Of a stretch of 64,000 nucleotides of DNA, positions 49,301 through 62,000 are shown piece after piece. The notes beneath the pieces are model-generated. The model did no database searches and had not been told where the DNA came from. It saw only the letters and a list, made by a program, of their open reading frames with translations. The position numbers were made by a program, and so were the translations under genes. Position 1 is the first letter of the stretch, and every line of letters starts with the position of its first letter. Origin of the DNA: Morinoia aosen (taxonomy: Eukaryota; Arthropoda; Malacostraca; Amphipoda; Talitridae); the NCBI GenBank assembly GCA_030386875.1, contig CM059563.1, positions 34,014,139 to 34,078,138 on the forward strand, read 5' to 3'.

Positions 49301-52300
49301 CATACTTGAAGATATAATTCGTCATGAGATTTTTACGATCTCATTTACGCTCCATACAACGAATATTGTAGAAATTTTCCCCTCAGAAAAAAAGCTTTTT
49401 CAAACATCATCTACGTTTCGAACGGGTTTGATCTGCGTTCCCTCTCCACCAAGTCTTCGGGATCTCCAACAACCGCCCTTCAAGACAACTTCAAATCTTA
49501 CTTCTCTATTTGTAAGCATAGAATTTTATGCTTTTTTATACTTTTCTCTATTTATAACTAAAATATTTGACACTTATAAGAAGTTTTATACTAGTAATTC
49601 ATTTTTTGGCTTTGATTCATTTAGGTATATTTCTACGTACGTTAGGATGATTAAGATATTTTCCCAATACTCGTTCATACGAAATACCAACACAGCTGGG
49701 CACACCTAATTCGACTCCTCGCTGTTCACGCTTTGGATGAAGAGCATCTCTAAATCCCTTTTCTGAAGTTATTCTAAGAAAGGCAGTGAGCTTTCTTAGT
49801 CAACTACCATTCTCTAACATTGGGAAGAAAGCTCCGTCAATGTCAGCACCCTATTGTGGAGCAAACTTCAACAGAGGATCAAAATCCCTCAAACAATGAA
49901 TGAACATATGCTAAAAAAAGTGTCATTTGGCGTTTCAACGATAATTTTATTCCACAGTGCATACCGAAGAAATAGTTACGAATTCCTTTCACTCATAATT
50001 CTAAGTTACTTAGTTTGCGGCAAAGTTTTTGTGACGTGTTTAATTTTGTTAACTGTTTATGGGATGTGATTGCTCTTATGCTTGCACGCATTATGTGCTC
50101 ATGCACTCTAGTTGGTGCAAAATTGCTAAACTAGCATACGAACCGTATTGTTTTATTGTTACTTGCATACAAACCGTATTGTTTACTACCAACTTGACGC
50201 GGTACGTAAGGCATTACTTTCATATATCTTCTCCAGCATTTATATTTGAGATATAACTTTGTTATGTGGTTTAAATCCTGTTCTTCGAAAACGTTGAGAT
50301 TATTCAATTTTGTTTGATTGTTCTTTGCACCAATATATAGTCTAAAATTTGAGTCATTTGAACATTTTAGTTTTTAATACAGAATTATCTACGTCCAAAA
50401 ACTACGATTATAACAATTTTCCTTGATGTCGCAGAAGAGGATGTACAATAAATTTACAGGAGTTCCTGTATTAGATTTCACGTTCGATAACTTTAAGCTT
50501 TTCTTGTTCAGGAACTTAATTTTAAGACTATGAGTAATTAATAATAAACCATAAATAGCCCTTCAAATCTCTAAATGAAATTTAGTCCAGATAATTTAGC
50601 ACATTCAATAACTTAAATACGTAAAAATTCTATAACCCAGCTCTAGGCTTGTCTTTGGTTCTTGAACTTTGGTTTACTGTCCTGAATACAACCTAATGAA
50701 TACACCATTTGAGCCAAGCCGCACCTACCTCGTAAATTTTCTGGATGCCAATTCAGATCGCCTCCAACCTCCACTAAGCAAACATCATCCATCAACTTTA
50801 TTACTCATACAAACTTGAGCCTACTCAGCCTTCGTTTCGAACACCGTGCGGTCGAAGACCGAGCGAACAGAAGATGAGAGGCGGAGGCGCCTTCCTTGCT
50901 GCTCACCTGCACCACTCACCGTCCACTCGCCTGACTTCGCTTCCTGGCCTCCTGAAGCTCACGAGTACTTGTGGAGGTTCGTAAACTATAAGTTTAGGAC
51001 CAAATACTTGCCATGCCGTGAGCTGGATACTTAGGACTACGTTTCCCCATGCATTCTTAAAAACTATAACTTATACCTTATAACTTAAAACCTATAACTT
51101 GCCTTATAACTTAAAAACTATAACTTACCTTATAACTTAAAAACTATAACTTACCCTATAACTTAAAAACTATAACTTACCTTATAACGATAAACTGTAC
51201 CAAACCTTTGATTAAACTGAATCCCAACTAACCGCAACTAACTCCACAGAGCACGGCTTGCTTCCTATGACGGCACAGTCGCAGACCGCAAGTCCAACGC
51301 CCGCCTGCCTATCTGAAGTCCGGCTCTTAGAAGTTCATAATCTTGTTGCCCTTAGTTTTAGTGGTTTAATCTTCTCATTCAAGTGTCGTGCCAACATTTA
51401 TCCTAATAAATCAAAGCAATATTTCCCATTACGGAACTCAGTGTATTAACTTTCCTATATATATTATTAATCAATCTTTTTTTCTATAGAGGAGGCTCGC
51501 ACCCGTATGTCAATGTACGCGGAGACTGTCTAAATCATTTCACCCTCTGTGTTCCTTTACACTTTGTTCAATACATTAATTGATAAAAATCAAACTCAAA
51601 ATAACTTGAACATGGGAATACATTTTCATATTTTTTTCAATCTTTTGTATAAACATTGACACTGGCTGATACGACACCCATATATTTTTATAAACTGCGG
51701 ATCTTTACATGACATTTCAAAAAACGATGTGATTTATTTTGCGCGAGTACTTTAATAAACAATAACTGTTTTCTACGAATCTAAATCATATAATATTAAT
51801 TTTAGCCTCGCGTGGCTATTTTTCGTTTCCGATGCTCGTGAGTTTATTATGACAGCATTATTTAGGTTTTCAATTTCATGAATCGCTTCAACGGTGTTAT
51901 AAAATGTTTCGGTTAGCATTGTGCAACCATCTTTTTCATGTTTTTGACTGGTGAGCCTTTCACGCCGGGATTATTTCCGCAAGAAATACCATAAATTTGT
52001 GGCATGTACAAATATTTTCTGCCAGCTCGTTATTTGGTTTACTAGTTGATACGCAAAAGCTAAAAATTGGTTCCGAATGTCGTCCTCTTAGTCTTAAACG
52101 TCGAGTTATTTAAAGCCAAATATTTTACCTTCACCGTTAATTCATGATATCGCGAATTCCTAAGCTCGTATTCCACTGTAAGTACACACTGACAAGAACA
52201 TTTATCATTGGTGCATCTCTGGCATTTTGTTCTTTCTTGTATTTTTATTACTTGTATTTACATGCAATGCCAAAAGGAATGTATTTTTCATCATCTTTTC

Positions 52301-55300
52301 CCATGAATCATTTGTTGGACAATTGGCATGGGTATTACAATGCTCATTCGTGCAATTAACTAAGCATCATTTTGTTAGGCCATTTTTAAAAACAATCTGT
52401 TTTTTGTGTCCTCTTCTTTGGAAATAAACTGTCCTTCATTTATACAACAAATACAAAAAATAGATAGCTTCATTTACTTAGCGTAGAAGTCCAGCTTTGA
52501 AATTTCATTTTTCTTTTCTGATGGCACTTCCTTTTGTTATAATACTTCAAAGTTTTCAATGATAACCGCCATTGGTTCAATTGAGCAAATTTTGCCTGCC
52601 CTAAGTTGATAGTCTACAGTGATTCTCTTTTCTCTATGGTTGCTATTTTGCAGTTATCAATAACAGTACACTGGTCTGGAATTTACTTACCAAAATCAAA
52701 TCACAATCGATAAGTACAACTGCAGAAAAAACAAAGGCAAAATTGCACGCTGACAAATTTGAATTCAGAAAATTTTCGTATCAAACAAACAAAATTGTAT
52801 TCTCACGTTTTCCTTTTTCTTCATCTTTGTTTTGACTTTGTTGGATTAAAAACGTTACTGTTATTGTTACAAACTGTACTTTTGCTGCAATTTATTATAG
52901 AATAATTTACTGAAATAACTGAAAATGTATTAGTTTCTCTTCTACCACAATTATACTTATAAGGAAATAAAAAAATATACATGTAAGTAGTTAGCAATTA
53001 GATAACTCCTAGCCTTTGTACATACAATTAACGCTTATCACAATTAATCAGTATACACCAGTGCTTAGAAATATTAGAACACATTTTAGACTCGTACTAC
53101 GAGTGTTCCGAATTGAAAATCAAGGACATGTCGCTGGAGGATTAAGGACGTGAAGGTCGATCAGGGATGATTTATAGGCTTGTCGGCCTGCTCGGTCTTA
53201 TAACTCTCTCTCCGCGCTCTTAATTATGCACGGTCGAGCTTGGACGTGAAATTCAAAGCCTGTCATTTATGATTTGAGGGCGCAAAATTTTCAGTTTGTT
53301 AAAGGCTGTAGTTTTTGAGAACGGCCATTCGTTGTTTACAGCCATACAAATATCGTTGAATTATCGCCCTACGTATAATGGATGGACGTCAGCCACCAAA
53401 CGTGTACTTGGACATGGTTGCGTACACTGCACCAAGCTTGAAACGGTAAGTCGAATATTTTATTTAATATCCATACTTCTCCAAAAATGTTCACAACATA
53501 GTAAATGAACACTTTACAACACTGTACAACAAAAGCATTGGTGCATTTACTTTTGTTCATTTAAGCGCTTCTATCATAACATCGTTACGGGTATGTTTTT
53601 ATTTCATTCTCTAACGAAATGTCACACATCAGTAGAAATAGTTTGATAAATTCCGCAGGAGTTGAATCAACAAATGTACTTCATTTCACGATCAGTCTTC
53701 TTAGTCGGTCTCTCCAAATTATCATTTAAGGTTGTAAGTTTCACTTTATTTAAATATTTGAACTTTATGAGTTAGTATATTTTAGCAATGCCCCGAAATT
53801 TTGAACTTTATATGCAAAAAAAAATTTAGTCGTTGGGTGCGTTTAAACATACGTCACATGCCACAGCACTTAGAAAATAAACTAAAGATCGGATGTTATT
53901 TTTACTCAATTTAAAACGAAAACTTCATCATCAACGAAATGTACTAAAAATACTGACAATGCATTTAATAAAAAACATGTCTGGAAAGAAATTTGCACGT
54001 GATTTGTCTAGGGGTCAGTGGACACGAGGTCGATGAATAATAGAACATCGTCTCTAAATCGAAGACCAATCGAGGGTCAAACTACAAATTACCCAAGCCT
54101 TTGCAATTTTAATTAGAATTGAATTACAAAAAAGTATAATCTAATACACCCTTACAGCCTTGCATCCACACATGAAATATTTGCAATATTTTTTCGTCTA
54201 GTATTATGTACTTAAAATGAAAAGAAGAACTAATATAAAAGGGAACATTCTTTTCAAAGAGCGATGAAATTAAATATTGCCCCAACTGTGTAAATAGGAG
54301 TGTGTTTGAATGTGTGTGTGTTTGTGCGTGTGTGTAGTTCTGTTACTTTGTGTAGATATTATTGTGTGTTGGTTTGATTGCTAGAATTTAGGTGCATGTG
54401 TACGTTTGGCTCCGAATGTTTAAGAGAAATTTTATTTTTATTTTTGGTTAGGCATAGCTAGTTTTCGATGTAGGTATAGTGATATTCGTTTCTTATAGCT
54501 TTTTCACAATTTGTTCATTATCGTTCTTTGTTCTTTGCTTTACAGCATTGATGATGGAATCAGAGATTCCGATACGTTTGCTATTAAAAGAATGTTCAAT
54601 TTTATATTGGTTCTTTTTTTCATTTTACGCATTAGATTTCCCAAAAATCGCCCTTTTTATAGGTATTGTGTACTCATTCAAAAAACTTGCTCCGAGCGTT
54701 CAAACGTGACTGTCCGCAAGCCAGTTTAGCTTAAAAATTTGCTCTATGAGCCGGACACTTCAAAGCACTCATGACTCGATCTCTGAGTCCGTGACACCGG
54801 CGCTGGGCGCACCGCACTGGCAGTTTAGTGACTTTGTATGGTCGCGAGAGGCGGTGAGACTGTGGTCTTCACAATTATTGCGTAGGCTAAATTGTGAAGT
54901 AATATTGCATGAAATGTTAAACTCATGCTTATTGATGTTTTATTGATTGTGATCCGGGCTGCTTGAACATTCTATTGGGATATTTAGAATTTGAACGGGA
55001 TCAAAATTTTGTAACAATTTTGTGTCGATTGACAGTTACTCTCACCCTTAGATTTTTCTCGTCGTGGGCGAGCTCAAGCTGAGTTCAATTTTCTAAACTC
55101 ATTTACGTGAAGGGCTGCTAATCCAACAGTTTTGAAAGTAGAGCAGAGGTATTTATATCAAAGTACTCTGAGTAACTTGCTGAGCAAGTTTACTGAGAAC
55201 AGTTTACACTACAGCTCAGAACAGTTTACATTCACTTGATTCATTTTCAAATTCTATTCATGAAAATTTGAGGCATGATGAAGATAGAATTAATGTATTT

Positions 55301-56004
55301 TCGTGAACTCGATTCAAGTCGTTCTAGTGGAGGGCTTAGTAAATAAAGCTCTAATCAAGCTATGTTTTTCGCTGTGTTAACAGAGAATTTGATTAGTACA
55401 TTTGCAATGTCTTTTTTCTCATAATTTGTTAAAATTTCTTTAATGATTGAAACTATATTTCTGGCCTAATTATTTTTGGCTTATGAACAGTATTGAATGA
55501 GCTCCATTGGTTTTTAATATCGCTTTTGAGTAGGAAAAATTGGAGTGTGAAATTATTTTTCTTAGAATTTTTCACCTGATTTGTTACATAGATTCTAAAC
55601 CTGATAATCACTGCTTGTGATGATTTCCTACTATGGGTCAATATAAGGAATCGGAAAAGGTGTCTTATGTTCATGACATCTGGAGAAATCCGAGATATTT
55701 GTTTAGTGTGATTATGTGTGTAATTGTGTGAGTGATTATGAGGCAATATTAGTTGGAATTTATTTAACATTATCATACAAGTTTTAGATACCGAACTGTT
55801 AACCTAGTTCTCGGGATTAATACGGGTTTGTTATGCTAACAGGTTTATTTACAGTTTCTTATCTTTCGTAAGCATAATTTACGTATTTAAGAACATATTT
55901 CTCTGATGTATAGACCTAAGTTCCAACTTACGCACCAAACCGGCTTACAAACGTCCGTAAGAAAGGAACTTGTTCGTAAACCGAGGATCTCTAGAATATA
56001 TACA

Positions 56005-56041
<37 letters not shown>

Positions 56042-59000
56042 TAGCGGCTGCTATCCGACACCTTAAATCTCGGCTGCGCGCGGCCGAATTTTTTTAACTC
56101 TAAATTTAAGGATGGCCAGCCGAGAATCATGTACGTATCGCCGGTGAAATGGAACGTGCGGAGACGAGCAGGGACGTAGCATGGATGATCATCGCGGATG
56201 GCCCCGGACGTATCTGGGCCAAAAAGTTCATCTTTAACGTGAACATTTCGCCTATGATTCGGAGGGGGCTTTCCGATGATACGTCCCTTAGGTTCTCCCT
56301 TGCCCGGCCCTGACACATCGGCGATACGTCCTCGATTTTCAATTGAGTTCTGCTCCAATAGTGTGCATTTCAGGGATATGCGTATTGATCTGCGTTGTTT
56401 TTTACTTTCATTTATTTCTATTTTCTCATTTAATTAAATCATGATTGAAGAAAATCGATCGCAGTGTCCTCCAGCCATCCATATGAGAACGCAGCTATCA
56501 GCGCTAGTAGTAGATTCATGTCATAATAGTTTCCTGGGTTTGTGAGTGAAGTTTTCTGAAAAGTTATAATTTTTGATACTCTCAATCTTTCAGGTCTACT
56601 GTATGTAGGATACTTTAAACACACTTGAATAGTTGCTGTACTATAAAAGCGTTTGAAATGACTTGCTCTCGATATTGGGCGACTATTGAAATCACTTGTA
56701 TAATCGAACACATGATGGCTAATTATATAATGCAATAATTATTGATTCGGCTGCAGCTTAAAAACAAAAACTCACTTTTCCGTCGTGGTTGTATTGTACC
56801 CCGATGGCTCTTTTGTTAGAGTTGAAAAGTATCTGAAAGAGAAATTACTTTTTAATGATGGAAAGTACAATTTTCTGGGAGTAAACTTTGAGGAACCAAA
56901 TATGAACACTGTAAATAGGCGCTTATTTAGACAACTGATCATTATAAATTTGCACTTACGTACATCTTACTTGCATATGATACAGTGAATAAAAAAAGAG
57001 CTGATGTAAAAAATTGCCATCTCCCTGCTTTGTTCATGAAATTCTTTGGTTCACAATTGTAGTTTCGAGTTGCTTAGAAGTTTTGAGGTTGCAGGTTCAC
57101 CAACCAGCCACCCTAACATAGGTGGTCACTGCCATTCATTTTTTTTAAATCATATCTTTTGCTTTGATGGTAGTGTTTGCAGTCTTCTTTGAACCTGCCT
57201 GCAAAAATAAAATAGACCTCGAAGTCAAAAGAAAACTAACGGAGGTTGCACGATGATTCGTGCACTGCATTACATTTGACTTAAAAATCAAGGAAAAAAA
57301 TATCTCTTGGCACCTAAATCGCAGTGATAGATATTTCTCTGCTGCGCGGTACGAAACCCGTCTAACTTTTTCGCTGGAACATGTATGTTTTCCCCGCCTA
57401 AGCGATTTAATGTCTGGGGCGGTGAAAAACATGCATGCAGGCGGAGAAAAAGTTGAACTGGGAAGTAATGGTACTAGCTTTACAGAGACCTTCCTTCCTT
57501 GGGGACCATCCATAGGCGCTCACCCCCCACACCCGAGACTGCTTGGCCTGACTTACGGTCACGGTAGAAGAAACAAGGTAGGGTCCAACCAGTCTTTCTT
57601 CGTCGACCGTGTGGCAATGATGACGTCAGGGCAACGAACCTATAACAGCGCTCATATTGCATTTGGCAACACTGCTAGCTCCAAATCTGGCCCCACTATT
57701 GGCCTAACGACATGTCGCAATGGTGACGTCATAAAGTTTGTTTGAAATAAAGCCTTTCTGTTTGCTAGCCGAACAAGAGGAGGTGCATTTTGCCGCATAG
57801 AAATGACTCTACCTTGTTTTCCTTACCGTGCTTACGGTGCAGCAATTCAAAGGCGTTTGCTTTAACTGATGATGAGTGTCAGTGACAGTTGAGTGATGCT
57901 CATAACAATGCAATAAGGCATGTAAATTAACGAGGAGACAGCGCCTACTGTCCACAATATCGTGTCTATTTCGCATGATAGAGTGCCATTGCTGCCACCC
58001 GCAGATAGAATCTCGCAGGGAAAATATTTGCATGTCTCATTTAAAATAATTTTTTTTGTACTGGTGCCCCGTCGCTTCTCTGTATTGATGAATTAATTTT
58101 CTGCCTCTATACTCATATTTTTCTGACCTGATAGTAATTTTTTTCATCTCCAAATGTATATTAATTCATATATTCATTCAAAACGAGGTTCATTCTTCTG
58201 GTAAAGGTAAAACCAGAGCAATGCAATGCGCGATAGAAGTGTTGCAATTGAATATAATTCCTTATTTACTTCGTAAAATGATCAAGCACTCGAGACTCAC
58301 CTTCGTAGCCTGCGCATTTGGTCGCAGCTTCAAATTTTGCCTGTCCCTGACAGGCATGAGATACGCCTTGGCTGCGGACTGGCGCACGCCGTTTTTCTTG
58401 GTGAAGTACGGCGGCGAGAAGTACCCTGTATGAACAATATAAACTTACAGAATGGTCCTTAAAAATGCTTCCACTTCTTGATCTGTAAAAGTGATTCGCT
58501 CATAACAGAATAACCTGTTTAAAAAGTGAAAAATATACGTTGATTAATTTATGACTTTGTTCAAGGAATCTTGCTCTTCCCCGAAATGTAGAAAATTAAT
58601 TCATATGTACGTATTTGAAATATAACTTGTCATTTGACGTATTGAGAAAACGTATTGAAAAAAATTCGTAATGAGTTCCAAAAGAACTGGGCTGAAAGTA
58701 CTAGGAATATTATCGTCAGAGCGAACCTTAGAGCATCAGTAAAGCTCTGCTTTCGAAACTTCTACGCGTTCCTTCCGTGTCACAGATCCGTATCGAACCG
58801 CTATCTGATGATGCCACGAATCTTGACCGTTATTTACTTCCTGCTTTCATTAATTTTAATAAGTTAAAAGTTTGGTTTACTTGGGAAGATTATTCGTAGA
58901 ATTCTTTTATGAACTTTTTGAATAACTTACGAGAGATGTTCCGTTATAAATGTCCCATGTTATTTTCATAATTAATCGTTAGCTCTAATCAAAGATGCCA

Positions 59001-62000
59001 GTTGGGATGGCAGCGACTTTAGAAGAAAGCAGAGCTCTTAGCTTCTCAGGCCTCTACGGCCGTGAGCGCTCTTTACTCAATGAAGTACAAGCCTTAAATT
59101 CTACCAACAGCCATGCAGTTGTATCATTCAACCGCGACAAACCTGCAACCGGTGAAATTATGAGAGTGAGTGATCAGTGAGGATCTCAATCGGTCATTAA
59201 TACTGACCGTCACCGCAAGTACTTAGCTTCAGAGTCAATGAGGCACAAAAGACCCGTCTGGCAACCGGATAATTCTACCTCAAAGTTGAGTGTTCGTAAC
59301 TACTCACTTTATACCTAATCACCACGTATTCTGACCCCTTCAGGTGTATTGTGTTCAGTCGACGAATATCTCAAACAGCGGAACGTAGAATTAATAGTGT
59401 TTCATTACCCTATTATTCTCAGAAAGGAATACATCCCAATTGAAATTCTGAGCCTTTTACAGATCGTTTTCAGGCAGTTATAAGCCAAGAGTTTAGTCGT
59501 TTTCAAGCAGTAAATTAGCCTTTTTCGGAGCAAATGTCTAGTATTTTAAGCCCTTTTAAACGGCTATTTCTGGGCATCGAAACGGCTAATGCAACGGCCA
59601 TTTTGGGCTTCTCTACTACCTGAACGAGGCTATTCACGACCATTTTTGGCTTTTCCATTGCTTGAACGAGTCTCGTCCTGGCCTTTTTGGGCTTCCTTAC
59701 TGCTTGATCAAGGCTAATACCGGCCCTTTTGGGCTTCCTTACTGCTTGATCAAGGCTAATACCGGCCCTTTTGGGCTTCCTTACTGCTTGATCAAGGCTA
59801 ATACCGGCCCTTTTGGGCTTCCTTACTGCTTGATCAAGGCTAATACCGGCCTTATTAGGCTTCCGTACGACTTATAGAGGGCCTTGCAACGACCTCAAAG
59901 AGCTTCAGCATCAGATTTTTTATACGATGTAAAGAGTTTGTAAGGCCGGGTCTTGTGACTGCTTCGCCTAGTGAGTTCCGATTTGAGGTGAGTGAAGCAG
60001 CGGACTTACGTTTATACTTCTCCGGCTGTAGGTATCGATAATAAGCGGCGGAGAAGTGGGAACTTTTTTAAAATAAATTTACATTGGGATATATTAAGAT
60101 TACTGAACATAAAAGGACTAGAATCGAGGTTTGAGGGGTAACTAGGGTAAAGCACTACAAGTTGAATGCTCAGCGTTCGACAACCCAAGTGTTCCAACAG
60201 TTATAAGCTATCATTCAAATTTATTTTATATAATGCATTAATAAAGTGCCAATTTGATGTTATGCTCAGCAGTTAGCTTTTCTATCCTAGTTTTCATGTT
60301 GACTGGATTAATTATTTATAGTATTGTTGAAGATGTTTAACGAACCTTACCTAATCTAACTTAACTAAGTTAGGTTAGTTGAAATTCATTTAGTTCTTTA
60401 CATTTACTGAAGTAATACGACTTGTACAACATTTACGATTACGAGTCTTTTTACAATCTATTACGCGTCCAAATAGAGGTCGTCGAAAAGGCTTGAAAAC
60501 GACTTTAAACGACCCGAATGAGCCCGCAAACAGCCATTGACTAGACCTATAAAAGGCCAGTTGAATGAAGAGCCCTTTTCAAGCCCTAATAGGCCAAGTA
60601 TAGGTAGGAGTCGGTTTGAAGTCGTGATTTTTGGCCCTTTTGGGCCGTTTTCGACCTTTTACGACTAATTTACTATCTGAAAAGGGCGATAATTTTCAAT
60701 TGGGATAGGTTGTGGAGAGAGACAAAGAGATAATTCTTTGAACAGATAACGCTTCCAACGCTATTTTACAATGCTCAACATCATATATTAAGTATGAATA
60801 TGGTGAACAACTTTTTGAATAATATGATTAGGCCACGCTTACCATTCACTTATGATTTGATTCATCAATGAATAAGTTGCCTTAATAAAGTGCTAGCTTT
60901 CACGTTTTCACGTTACTTCTTCATTGAATTTATTAAATTGATTCTTATTACGTAGATATAATTCCTTTTGGGTAATAGCAGCTTTCGTTTCGGTTAATCT
61001 TCACAACGAGAAGGAATATTATTTGAACAAGGCGAGAATATTTAGAACTCCACAATCAGATAAAGAAAAGAAGTGTTGCACATATTTTCGACCAATAGTC
61101 TGACACAATAAATCATGTCTTGATATTACAGTTATAGAAAAGATTGACTAGAAAAGAGAGGAAAATCTAAAATCACAACATCTATGATTGCTTACGAGAA
61201 AAAGAAGGTCGGGTAACTATTTAAATGAATACTGAGATCAAGCAATCATGACGATGAGGTTTTCATTACACACATAATTCAATACGGTACTCAAGATTCC
61301 ATTTCTATTCAGCGAAGATAAAAATTAATTGAGGTTACTGAATCGCCTGAGCTTTATCCAACGAGAATCAAATGTTCAAGATTACAATTGCGTATAATCA
61401 GGGTAGGATTGAATTTAAGCAATAGATTTCTTCACTTTATATGAAGTATATAACTTAATTAATGCGATGAATGAGTACGTGCTTTAAAAATCAATTGAAT
61501 AATAGTTTCGTTAAGAGACTTAATAAGTAGCACGTGAGTGCATGAAAAGCTCAAAGTACCTCTTTCGTTCTGAATTACTTCTGTTTCACCGATTTGACTC
61601 AATGCTCGCTGAAGTCCTCAGAGAAAAATGTTAACAGATAAGTACAAGTGAAGCAGAGGAGTTGAAGTCGCGAACTTAGAGTCCTGTCTGAAACTTTCGT
61701 TGATGCATGCAAATTGTTCTAACTGTATCCAAATAAAAATAAAGGTTTCTAGGTTTACGATTTCTGACCGCCCAAAGGAATCCACGTCATCCAAACCCAT
61801 TGCTGTTGTTACTTATCATTATGTATATTATAATTATCTGTCATAACAGTTCGTATTCAGTTCAAAATAGGCGCTGGAATCTGCGCAAACTTGCGCACTG
61901 TGTCCCTCTTGGCGTAATTCAGTGAACCAAGTCACGCTCCGGACAGAGCAGGCCGTCATAGCACCTCAAATAGCAGCAGACACCACCGAATGATCACTCA

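Noticed and set aside
59662..59877. 71-codon frame with [14 protein letters not shown] repeats
   Set aside because: Created by the 42-bp tandem array inside a non-coding inverted-repeat element.
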